From: Candidatus Gastranaerophilales bacterium
Lineage (GTDB): Bacteria; Cyanobacteriota; Vampirovibrionia; Gastranaerophilales; UBA9971
DNA length: 32,950 nucleotides
NCBI GenBank assembly: GCA_028278605.1
Contig: JANQEB010000058.1
Coordinates: forward strand, 1 to 32,950
Direction of reading: 5' to 3'
Position 1 is the stretch's first letter. Every line of letters starts with the position of its first letter. The position numbers and the translations under genes are program-made. The notes under the pieces were generated by a model. The model was not told the origin of the DNA, made no database searches, and was given only the letters and a program-made list of their open reading frames with translations. Positions 25,052-30,992 of the stretch are shown here, piece after piece.

Positions 25052-25585
25052 TTAACCCTCATTATCCTGTGTTTTAATTAACTGTAACGCTTTATCGATC
25101 ATCTTTTGTTTAATTTCTACTACATCCCAGCCTGCGGCCTTAGCAGCAGAAGCAGCATAAGCAGCCCAAAAAGCGGCCTTAGCAGCAGCAGAAGCAATCC
25201 CATAAGCAGCAGAAGCATCCCAATAACCAGCCCAAGAAGAAGCATCAGCAACCCAAGAAGCAGCAGAATCAGCATCATTCAGTTCTTCTGATGTGGATTC
25301 TGGGTTCTCAGCCACTTCGATACAATGACGCAGACTGTTATCTTCTGGGTTTTTCTCCTCCCAGATAGGTAGCACTAACCTTGCGCAGTAGCATCCCCAA
25401 TTTACTCGGCTTCTACCCTTTAACAGATGCGAAAGCAGCCACCAAATCTCATCGAACATACCCTCTTCAATAAGCATCTTAATTAGGTCGCCATATTCAA
25501 TATTGGTTAGAGTATGATCTTCAAACCACTCTAAGCCTTCTTTGCAGGCATTATGCTTTTTAAGCCATCTCTTAGTTATCTTCAT
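25052..25585 (-). CDS. Ala/Trp/Tyr-repeat protein, copy 4 of 4 (177 aa)
   Basis: It has the conserved domain (ITKRWLKKHNACKEGLEWFE, SHLLKGRSRVNWGCYCARLV, EVAENPESTSEEL), a repeat with ASWVADASSWAGYWDASAAY and then the segment shared with copy 3 (SAAYGIASAAAKAAFWAAYA), and the final helix WDVVEIKQKMIDKALQLIKT. Parts of its DNA match copy 1 or 2 (CARLV region) and others copy 3 (WNWGC region and the repeat). This suggests gene conversion between copies. It starts 13 bases after the start of the shared GGAATTAAAAAATG leader. Confidence 0.88.
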   Translation of the reverse strand: MKITKRWLKKHNACKEGLEWFEDHTLTNIEYGDLIKMLIEEGMFDEIWWLLSHLLKGRSRVNWGCYCARLVLPIWEEKNPEDNSLRHCIEVAENPESTSEELNDADSAASWVADASSWAGYWDASAAYGIASAAAKAAFWAAYAASAAKAAGWDVVEIKQKMIDKALQLIKTQDNEG

Positions 25586-25832
25586 TTTTTAATTCCGATA
25601 TATCAGTATTAAGCAATATACAAAATCCCTCTTCTAGCGTACTAAGAGTATCATTTTTTATTGTAATCATATCTGTATTGGAAACCCCCGCTATTTTTAG
25701 GTGAGCAAATAACTGTACTAATGCATGAATAGTAGCAACAACAGTAATGTCTGGATCATACTGTGCAATATTAAATAAATCTAATATATCCTGCGCTAAA
25801 TCGCTTACCTCTTTTCTGTCTTTATCGTTCAA
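25572..25832 (-). CDS. Unknown early protein with TTG start (86 aa)
   Basis: The ORF opens with TTG at 25832, and AAGGAGGAAAAGG lies just before it, so this start is well supported although rare. The protein is helical and acidic (NDKDRKEVSDLAQDILDLFN, LSTLEEGFCILLNTDISELK). It overlaps the 44-aa gene upstream and copy 4 downstream, a pattern of coupled genes. No function is known. Confidence 0.75.
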   Translation of the reverse strand: MNDKDRKEVSDLAQDILDLFNIAQYDPDITVVATIHALVQLFAHLKIAGVSNTDMITIKNDTLSTLEEGFCILLNTDISELKNEDN

Positions 25833-25956
25833 CCTTTTCCTCCTTTCTTTGTTTAATTTTTCTGCCTAATATTTCTAAGTATAGTTGCGACAAAGCGTAG
25901 TTATTACGCATCGCTTCATATAGAGTTCCCATGTCATTTTTTTCCATCTTTTCCAT
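25822..25956 (-). CDS. First gene of the early minus operon (44 aa)
   Basis: The ORF begins MEKMEKNDMGTLYEAMRNNY behind GGAGAATTATT and ends in a basic tail (KIKQRKEEKVER). That tail's DNA holds the ribosome site of the next gene. It is the promoter-proximal ORF of the leftward operon. It is helical and small, and its function is not known. Confidence 0.65.
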   Translation of the reverse strand: MEKMEKNDMGTLYEAMRNNYALSQLYLEILGRKIKQRKEEKVER

Positions 25957-25992
25957 AATAATTCTCCTATTTCAAATATTTTTGATAAACGC

Positions 25993-26021
25993 ATCTTAAT
26001 ATACTATTATACTCACGTCAA
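25993..26021 (-). promoter_or_regulatory. Candidate early leftward promoter
   Basis: On the minus strand TTGACG (26021-26016), 17 bases, TAAGAT (25998-25993), ahead of the 44-aa gene. It is divergent from the rightward promoter at 26054. An inverted repeat, TCAAA/TTTGA with a 4-base gap, lies just downstream (about 25971-25984). Confidence 0.55.
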
Positions 26022-26053
26022 GACTTTTCTACTAAAAAATATTGAAAAAACCC

Positions 26054-26082
26054 TTGACATTATATTTTTATTGTTTTAACAT
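26054..26082 (+). promoter_or_regulatory. Early rightward promoter
   Basis: A perfect TTGACA (26054-26059), 17 bases, then TAACAT (26077-26082), 32 bases before the ATG of the first rightward gene, which has AAAGGAGG. It is divergent from the leftward promoter with 32 bases between the -35 boxes, so one regulator could control both. Confidence 0.72.
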
Positions 26083-26113
26083 GTGACCACTAACTTAAAA
26101 GGAGGTTATTATT

Positions 26114-26263
26114 ATGAAAGTATGGATAAGTATTAATACAATGCAAACAAGATTATATAATTTGAATAGATTAATGAATTTTTGGTATGGCGTAGACCAA
26201 AAAAAATATCTTAAGGTTAAACAATTTAGGGATGAACTAAAAGAAAAAGAAGGATTGAAGTGA
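26114..26263 (+). CDS. First gene of the rightward operon (49 aa)
   Basis: The ORF begins MKVWISINTMQTRLYNLNRL and has a very strong AAAGGAGG site 8 bases ahead. It is helical with a basic C-terminus (KQFRDELKEKEGLK). Too small for a confident family. It may be a regulator or host-takeover peptide, given its place next to the promoter. Confidence 0.65.
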   Translation: MKVWISINTMQTRLYNLNRLMNFWYGVDQKKYLKVKQFRDELKEKEGLK

Positions 26264-26299
26264 AGATGAACTCAAAGGTGGGGAGAGAGTAGGTCCAGA

Positions 26300-26338
26300 G
26301 CTATGACTATAGTTGCAGTATTGATATATAGTCATAGC
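26300..26338. other. 12-bp perfect inverted repeat between the first two rightward genes
   Basis: GCTATGACTATA (26300-26311) and TATAGTCATAGC (26327-26338) are perfect complements around a 15-base loop. A run of TTTT follows a few bases later, which is weak for a terminator. It could be an RNA structure, a partial attenuator or an operator. Confidence 0.75.
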
Positions 26339-26367
26339 AATGGGTTTTCTAATAGATAGGAGGATTG

Positions 26368-26544
26368 ATGATGGTTGATATTTATGAATCAATAAATTTA
26401 AATGAACATTTAAAGCTTGTATCTGAAATAGAGGCGTACAATATTGAAAATGAAAGACGGGCACTTGAAAAAGAAATGCACGAAAGCTACCATGGGTACG
26501 AGGTAGAAGCCATTCAAAACTACGCAGATATAAGGGGTGTATAA
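26368..26544 (+). CDS. Small acidic early protein (58 aa)
   Basis: Tandem ATGs at 26368 and 26371 follow AGGAGG. The protein (MVDIYESINLNEHLKLVSEI, then RRALEKEMHESYHGYEVEAI) is helical and acidic. It ends 2 bases before the ATG of the ERF gene, so the two are probably co-translated. No family is recognised. Confidence 0.65.
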   Translation: MMVDIYESINLNEHLKLVSEIEAYNIENERRALEKEMHESYHGYEVEAIQNYADIRGV

Positions 26545-26545
26545 T

Positions 26546-27232
26546 ATGAATATTTATGAAAAATTACAAGATGTCAGGTATCAGCTAAGCAAGAAGAAGC
26601 TTAGCAAGTCAGGTTTTAATAAACATTCAGGTTTTAAATATTTTGAATTATCTGATTTTCTACCGCAGATTACAGAGCTTATGAAAAACTCTAAACTTTG
26701 CTCTAATATATCATTTGGCGGAAAAACAGCCGTCCTAAAAATAATTAACTCCGAGAAGCCTGAAGAAATAGTGAAATTTTATTCTCCAGTAGGATTAGCA
26801 AAGGTAAGTAATCTACATGATGCCCAAAACGTAGGTGCATCTCAAACATACACTAGAAGGTATTTATATATGAATGCTTTTGAAATAGTCGCGAATGATG
26901 AAATTGATTTAATCAGTAATAATGAAACAAAACCTAGAAATGTCACACAGAAGACGCAAACTGCAACAAATGCTACGCAGAATAAATCTTACTCCCTAGC
27001 GCAACAAACATGTGATGACCGCGGTAGCCCTATCATGCCCAATAAGGCCGATGATGGAGGTTTAGAGTGCCCATTATGTCAAAGCAAGATGTGGAAGAAT
27101 AAGGGTGTGCAAGAATATTATTATTGTGGTGGCTATAGAGATGGATGTAAATATAAATATGTTCCATCTAGCGATACTGCACCACAAGAAGAAGGCGAAA
27201 ATGCATATACAGATGAAGACGTCCCATTTTAG
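26546..27232 (+). CDS. erf: ERF-family single-strand annealing recombinase (228 aa)
   Basis: The N-terminal 125 residues follow the ERF annealing-protein pattern, with the signature GASQTYTRRYLYMNAFEIVA at about 97-116. It pairs complementary single strands during phage recombination and circularisation. A Ser/Thr/Gln linker leads to a zinc-ribbon-like motif with Cys at 175, 178, 194 and 201. The last six residues, DEDVPF, resemble the acidic tip of bacterial SSB. P22 has ERF in the same functional slot. I use ATG 26546, with AAGGGGTG ahead, rather than the GTG at 26537. Confidence 0.87.
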   Translation: MNIYEKLQDVRYQLSKKKLSKSGFNKHSGFKYFELSDFLPQITELMKNSKLCSNISFGGKTAVLKIINSEKPEEIVKFYSPVGLAKVSNLHDAQNVGASQTYTRRYLYMNAFEIVANDEIDLISNNETKPRNVTQKTQTATNATQNKSYSLAQQTCDDRGSPIMPNKADDGGLECPLCQSKMWKNKGVQEYYYCGGYRDGCKYKYVPSSDTAPQEEGENAYTDEDVPF

Positions 27233-27240
27233 GATAAATA

Positions 27241-27591
27241 ATGACTAAAGCAATAAGATTTAACGGAGCGGTCGGGCGTTGTAGCTCCAGGGTCGACGGA
27301 TCAATGAGTTTAAGCGTAGCAACTCCTCAACTCACTACGGTCGAAAAAGCGGCCATCATGGACCTGCAAGGTATTAATGTCGATATAATAGTTACACCTT
27401 TAGACATCAATCCTTCCAAAACTATACTACTAGAGGTAGACAAGGACCTTAATACCAAGACCCGATCGCAACGTTTACGCAATGTGTGATATGTTGAGTG
27501 GCAACAACAAGGTAGTCCAGGCATATTTGATACGTACTATTATCGTGAAATGGACAAGTTAATTGAAATGAGAAAAGAAAATTTACAATAA
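27241..27591 (+). CDS. Early phage protein with an in-frame TGA (82 aa, or about 115 aa if read through)
   Basis: The first part runs MTKAIRFNGAVGRCSSRVDG to RSQRLRNV, then a TGA at 27487-27489. The same frame continues as YVEWQQQGSPGIFDTYYYRE and MDKLIEMRKENLQ to TAA at 27589. From memory, related phage proteins carry a 'PSQRLRNVL(Y/F)...FxxYYxxxMxxLI' tail, so the downstream part looks like true coding sequence. In them the TGA position is often Leu, so TTA or TTG to TGA by one base is likely. Either this is a nonsense mutant or readthrough makes two forms. Confidence 0.7.
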
Positions 27592-27606
27592 AAAGAGGAT
27601 TGGAAT

Positions 27607-28095
27607 ATGAAACTATATGAGATAGCAAACGAATATCAGCAAGCATTAACTACACTGCATTCTATAGATGAGATAACTCAAGATGTTATATCAGATACAT
27701 TGTCAATCATTAAGGATGATTTTGAAACCAAGGCGGTTGCGGTCTCAAGCTTTGTTAAAAATATCGAAGCTGACATCTTGGCTATGAAAGAAGCAGAAGC
27801 AAGCATAGCCAAAAGACGAAAAGCCCTGCAAAACCAAATTGAGTCGGTAAAATCGTACTTATTAGACAATATGGAACGAACTGGCATTAACCATATACAT
27901 TCTCCATATTTTGATATTAAATTAAAAAAATGCCCTTCAAGTGTCGAAATTATCGACGAAGAACTAATACCTGATGAATGCTTTAGGGTCAAAAGAGAGG
28001 TTAGTAAATCATTTATTAAGGATGCCCTGAAGAACGGCGTAATTATAGAGGGGGCAAAACTAATTGATGATAAAATGAGGATAGATATTAAATGA
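27607..28095 (+). CDS. Siphovirus Gp157-like protein (162 aa)
   Basis: The start MKLYEIANEYQQALTTLHSI and the helical body with KAVAVSSFVKNIEADILAMK, then ASIAKRRKALQNQIESVKSY, match the Gp157 family (PF05565) found in many phage early regions. The C-terminus is a small beta domain (FDIKLKKCPSSVEIIDEELI). Gp157 of a Streptococcus phage was linked to phage resistance, but the molecular role is not settled. A strong GGAT-type leader lies ahead. Confidence 0.82.
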   Translation: MKLYEIANEYQQALTTLHSIDEITQDVISDTLSIIKDDFETKAVAVSSFVKNIEADILAMKEAEASIAKRRKALQNQIESVKSYLLDNMERTGINHIHSPYFDIKLKKCPSSVEIIDEELIPDECFRVKREVSKSFIKDALKNGVIIEGAKLIDDKMRIDIK

Positions 28096-28157
28096 ATATT
28101 GTAATAATGTCATCCAATAGAGCATCTGTGGTTAAGTCTAGGTCTAATAATAATTAA
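28092..28157 (+). CDS. 21-aa ORF overlapping the Gp157-like stop (doubtful)
   Basis: MNIVIMSSNRASVVKSRSNN overlaps the previous stop as ATGA. It may be a coupled peptide or a remnant of a gene lost before the promoter at 28188. It is too short for firm support. Confidence 0.25.
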   Translation: MNIVIMSSNRASVVKSRSNNN

Positions 28158-28187
28158 TTAGAGATTAAATAACTAAGGGCTTTATGC

Positions 28188-28216
28188 TTGACATGAGTAC
28201 AATAACATATGATAAT
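28188..28216 (+). promoter_or_regulatory. Internal rightward promoter
   Basis: TTGACA (28188-28193), 17 bases, GATAAT (28211-28216): both boxes are near consensus. It sits in a 196-base gap ahead of the 113-aa gene, so the genes from 28293 on can be expressed apart from the ERF block. Confidence 0.75.
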
Positions 28217-28235
28217 AAGCGTGCAAGCATGTAAT

Positions 28236-28284
28236 GGGCGCGACTCTCCCCTCTCTCTCTTACTCGCGCCCTCCTCTTAAGGAG
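28236..28284 (+). promoter_or_regulatory. Structured 5' leader that may hide the ribosome site
   Basis: A GC-rich 8-bp stem (GGGCGCGA 28236-28243 with TCGCGCCC 28264-28271) encloses a 20-base pyrimidine loop. A second small stem, CTCCT (28271-28275) with AGGAG (28280-28284), pairs the Shine-Dalgarno site. The two share base 28271, so they compete slightly. Confidence 0.6.
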
Positions 28285-28292
28285 ATATTAAA

Positions 28293-28634
28293 ATGAACGA
28301 AATAAAATTCGAACACTTTATGGGTAAGCATGTAAAATTTATTTTTAAAGATCACTATTATATAGGCGTTTTAAAAAAGCTGGATAATGAGCGGTGCTTT
28401 TTAGACAATATTCGGCTCATAATAAACCCATACCCATATTCTCATAAACTAGATATAGATATAGGAGACTCTCTTAAAAATTGGCAGATTGCTTTTTCTG
28501 ATTGGTCAGCCGCTATGTTTGTCCCTACGGCAACAGAAATAATACTATGCTCCGATGAAGATGAAAAATATATAAAGCGGGAGATTAAAAGGATGGAGAA
28601 AGAGCATGCGCTAAGTAAAAGTGACATCATTTAA
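28293..28634 (+). CDS. Unknown protein (113 aa)
   Basis: The protein begins MNEIKFEHFMGKHVKFIFKD and looks like a small beta-barrel in its first half, with FKDHYYIGVLKKL then CFLDNIRLI, as in Sm- or SH3-like folds. The second half is a charged helix (KYIKREIKRMEKEHALSKSD). It has AAGGAG inside a small hairpin. No family is recognised. Confidence 0.7.
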   Translation: MNEIKFEHFMGKHVKFIFKDHYYIGVLKKLDNERCFLDNIRLIINPYPYSHKLDIDIGDSLKNWQIAFSDWSAAMFVPTATEIILCSDEDEKYIKREIKRMEKEHALSKSDII

Positions 28635-28635
28635 C

Positions 28636-28782
28636 ATGGAAAAAATAAAATTAACAATCGAAGGCAAACCTGTACCAAATAATACTAAATTCTGGGTAAA
28701 CCCCGCTATAGGGACAATTAGAATAATAAAGGACAGCCGAGATGCCAGCGCACAAAAAAAGCCACAGATAAAGAGATTTTAG
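28636..28782 (+). CDS. 48-aa ORF ending past a slippery heptamer; possible N-terminal part of the endonuclease
   Basis: MEKIKLTIEGKPVPNNTKFW opens 1 base after the previous stop codon. The start resembles RusA-type nucleases (I-GKPVP) but lacks the rest. Its frame passes through A_AAA_AAG (28755-28761). A -1 shift there would join it to the endonuclease frame, replacing its own C-terminus PQIKRF. If unshifted it ends at TAG 28780-28782. It may be a degenerate RusA remnant or the start of a frameshift fusion. Confidence 0.5.
   Translation: MEKIKLTIEGKPVPNNTKFWVNPAIGTIRIIKDSRDASAQKKPQIKRF
28755..28761 (+). promoter_or_regulatory. A_AAA_AAG slippery heptamer (candidate -1 frameshift site)
   Basis: In the frame of the 48-aa ORF the codons are CAA AAA AAG, the strongest type of bacterial -1 site. 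Slipping back one base gives GCC ACA GAT AAA, which stays open into the endonuclease. No clear stimulatory pseudoknot was identified. Confidence 0.5.
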
Positions 28783-28832
28783 ATTCATACAATAAAACAG
28801 GCAGTATTTGGAAGACCGGAAGAGAATGCGGC

Positions 28833-29675
28833 ATGTGTGGTCAATCAGTTCATGAACGTCTAAAGAAAATGGGAATTATATTGCGGCCAAAAGAATTTAC
28901 TGAAGAGGAAAAGCAATTAATCCTTAATACATATAAAAAAGGTTTTTCAAGCGGTGATGGTATATTGAATAGTCTATGCAATACTCTAGGGAAGAGCAAA
29001 GCAAATATAAGCCGATTTGCGCATAAACTAGGTCTTTCTAATGCAAAACGCAAGGATAGCAAGCCATCAATAGAGGCTAGAACCGCACGCACTAAAAAAT
29101 GGTATAAAGAAAATCCTCACCCACGTGGGATGAAAGGGAAGAAGCATTCCCAAGAAACAAGGGAAAAATTTTCAAGAATTGGTCAAGAACGCTGGAATAA
29201 CTATTCCACTAAGCAAAAGCAAGAAATGTTAGAAAAATACTATAAGGGTAGAATAGCAAAATGGGGAGGGTCGGGAGTTACTCCCGCCAATAGAAGAAAT
29301 TGTTCTTGGAAAGCGGGATGGCGCGAAATAGGAGATAAAAGGCATTATTTTAGGAGTAGATGGGAAGCTAATTACGCCAGATATCTCCAATGGAAAAAAG
29401 AACATAAAGAGATAATGGACTGGAAATATGAGGTTGATACATTTTGGTTTGAAAAGATAAGGCGCGGTGTGCGGTCTTACAAACCAGACTTTAAGATATT
29501 TCCGGTTGAAGGCGAACCGTATTATGATGAAGTAAAAGGCTGGATGGACCAGCGATCAAAGACTACTCTCCGTAGGATGGCAAAATATTACCCCGAGATT
29601 ACTGTAAATATTATCGATAAAAAAGTCATAAACGGCTTAAAAAATTATGGCTACATAATAAAAGGGTGGGAGTAA
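28833..29675 (+). CDS. NUMOD3 / PD-(D/E)XK endonuclease, homing type (280 aa from this ATG)
   Basis: The C-terminal domain shows a PD-(D/E)XK nuclease: FRSRWEANYARYLQW at about 173-187 (E178), YKPDFKI around 216-222 (D219), and YDEVKGWMD at 231-239 (E233, K235). Residues 98-121 (RGMKGKKHSQETREKFSRIG) are a NUMOD3 DNA-binding motif of homing endonucleases. The N-terminus has HTH text (CGQSVHERLKKMGI). This domain begins upstream of the ATG, as GSIWKTGRECGM, in a frame with no start codon. The true start therefore depends on a frameshift at 28755 or on a base error in an A7 run. It is a free-standing selfish or recombination nuclease. Confidence 0.85.
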   Translation: MCGQSVHERLKKMGIILRPKEFTEEEKQLILNTYKKGFSSGDGILNSLCNTLGKSKANISRFAHKLGLSNAKRKDSKPSIEARTARTKKWYKENPHPRGMKGKKHSQETREKFSRIGQERWNNYSTKQKQEMLEKYYKGRIAKWGGSGVTPANRRNCSWKAGWREIGDKRHYFRSRWEANYARYLQWKKEHKEIMDWKYEVDTFWFEKIRRGVRSYKPDFKIFPVEGEPYYDEVKGWMDQRSKTTLRRMAKYYPEITVNIIDKKVINGLKNYGYIIKGWE

Positions 29676-29679
29676 AGAT

Positions 29680-29793
29680 GTAAAAAACAAAGGCTACCAC
29701 TTATTAGTAAATGATAGCCGGTGTTCTGTATTACGCATATCGAAAAGATATGCTGAACGTGATTATGTCGAAATAATCGTTGAGAAACTTTAA
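29680..29793 (+). pseudogene. Small ORF with broken start (about 37 aa)
   Basis: The frame reads VKNKGYHLLVNDSRCSVLRI then SKRYAERDYVEIIVEKL to a TAA. It has no ATG, GTG or TTG start. ATG lies at 29678-29680 behind GGGAG, but is followed at once by TAA; one added base (ATGG) would put it in frame. The stop overlaps the stop of the convergent 130-aa gene by two bases. It could be a decayed gene. It may also be chance. Confidence 0.4.
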
Positions 29794-30182
29794 GGCATCG
29801 TTCGACATATAATATACGCGTATGGTCCTTGATAGCTACTATTATCAATAACCCCTTTAATATCAATTTTATAAACTCCAGAGCTAGGAGGTAAGATTTT
29901 CCAGGTCATAAAATTAGAGGTTGTTTGCGTATAGCTCCAATCATAATTATTTACTGTCATTATCCATTTTACTTTCACTTGATCAATTTTACTACTATCT
30001 ACTGTATTGCATTCAATGTTTGGAGCATCAGGAATATTATTGGCTGATATGCTTTCATCAGCAATCGCTTCAAAAGTTTGCCCTTGTATTACTTGATGAT
30101 ATCCATCATTAATATTTGTATATTTTATGCCACCAAAAGAAATTAGGGGCAGTAATCCCAAAGCTATGAGTATTGTTTTCAT
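29790..30182 (-). CDS. Secreted or periplasmic accessory protein with own promoter (130 aa)
   Basis: The N-terminus is a signal peptide (MKTILIALGLLPLISFGG), with cleavage likely near residue 18-20. The mature part is beta-rich with two Cys (IECNT and YAYIICRTMP) that could form a disulphide. It resembles small jelly-roll phage proteins (SSGVYKIDIKGVID), but no family is certain. It is the last gene of the late region and has its own strong promoter and operator-like palindrome. It could be an accessory gene that alters the cell envelope. Confidence 0.8.
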   Translation of the reverse strand: MKTILIALGLLPLISFGGIKYTNINDGYHQVIQGQTFEAIADESISANNIPDAPNIECNTVDSSKIDQVKVKWIMTVNNYDWSYTQTTSNFMTWKILPPSSGVYKIDIKGVIDNSSYQGPYAYIICRTMP

Positions 30183-30222
30183 TTTTTCTCTCCTATTTGT
30201 AAGATATTTGCTATTATTAGCG

Positions 30223-30239
30223 TAATCTATTGTAGATTA
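30223..30239. promoter_or_regulatory. 17-bp palindrome over the -10 box (candidate operator)
   Basis: TAATCTATTGTAGATTA is a perfect inverted repeat with 7-base arms and a 3-base centre. The -10 box (TACAAT on the minus strand, 30234-30229) lies inside it, so a bound repressor would block transcription of the secreted protein gene. Confidence 0.75.
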
Positions 30240-30256
30240 TAGAGAGAATTTGTCAA
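30229..30256 (-). promoter_or_regulatory. Promoter of the secreted accessory gene
   Basis: On the minus strand TTGACA (30256-30251), 16 bases, TACAAT (30234-30229): a near-consensus sigma-70 promoter. The TTGACA contains the TGA stop of the preceding 86-aa gene. Confidence 0.8.
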
Positions 30257-30513
30257 CTATTTTTTTTTAGGCCGTTTCGAGTTACTTGTACTAGGATATC
30301 AGAAAGTTTATCGTCTATTTTTTCATTGCGCTTATGGATAGCATCAGCCACCTTGTCTATTTTAATGCGATTCTCCATAGAGCGGTTTTCATTTGCTCCG
30401 ATTCTGTGAATCTCATGTGCTGCGCCCCACACTAAGCCTGCCGCCGCTAGGATTACTGCACTAGCATTTCTAATGCTTGTTAGGACGCTGTCTTTTGATT
30501 TTTTTTCGGTCAT
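30253..30513 (-). CDS. Single-membrane-span lysis-region protein (86 aa)
   Basis: One transmembrane helix lies at about 15-32 (ASAVILAAAGLVWGAAHEIH), followed by a charged coiled coil (NRIKIDKVADAIHKRNEKID) to the C-terminus. The type II-like layout, N-terminal anchor and long periplasmic helix, recalls i-spanin (Rz). It also fits a small anti-holin. No o-spanin lipobox partner was found nearby. It overlaps the 148-aa gene by 44 bases. Confidence 0.7.
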   Translation of the reverse strand: MTEKKSKDSVLTSIRNASAVILAAAGLVWGAAHEIHRIGANENRSMENRIKIDKVADAIHKRNEKIDDKLSDILVQVTRNGLKKNS

Positions 30514-30916
30514 GTTTTACCCATAAAAATAGTGCGATTACAGCTCTTATGAGGCCTACGCAGACATATACTCCTGTTCCAATATCAAAAATGGAGCTAG
30601 AGCTTGCAAATTTTATCGCCTCCATGTTAAAAACGAGATACAAAAAATATCCCATCCACAGATAGCTCAACCCAAAAATACTTAAATTATGCTGAACGAG
30701 CGTTTTTTTATCGTGCTTATGGCATAGAAAAACAATAGTGGCGGTTAATATTAGCAATACTAATATACCGCTTAAGGTCTCAATAAAACTAGCTGTGTGG
30801 GAGGGGATAATATAAGCTAGAAATCCTACCACCAAGGATGATAGCAAAGATAATGCTAATATATAAACGCTGTTATTCCATATTTTTTTGCAAATTTTAA
30901 TAATAAATTTTTTCAT
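30470..30916 (-). CDS. Four-span membrane protein in the lysis block (148 aa)
   Basis: Four hydrophobic segments are visible (about 14-36, 42-65, 78-97 and 108-132), with basic ends (KKFIIKICKK and KHDRKKIKRQRPNKH). Its place between holin and 86-aa protein suggests a lysis role such as a second holin or anti-holin. No family is recognised. Confidence 0.7.
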   Translation of the reverse strand: MKKFIIKICKKIWNNSVYILALSLLSSLVVGFLAYIIPSHTASFIETLSGILVLLILTATIVFLCHKHDKKTLVQHNLSIFGLSYLWMGYFLYLVFNMEAIKFASSSSIFDIGTGVYVCVGLIRAVIALFLWVKHDRKKIKRQRPNKH

Positions 30917-30992
30917 ATTTATCCTCAGTTAATTAATATAAGTACTTAATATATATCAATTAACTGCCTAATAATAGAGCAAATATCCTACA
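30917..30992. other. Short gap between membrane protein and holin genes
   Basis: A 76-base AT-rich spacer with AGGAT for the 148-aa gene. No terminator or ORF is seen. Confidence 0.4.

Noticed and set aside
27241-27591. Recoding of TGA across the genome
   Set aside because: Structural genes are full length under the standard code, and TGA ends genes elsewhere, for example at 3198-3200.
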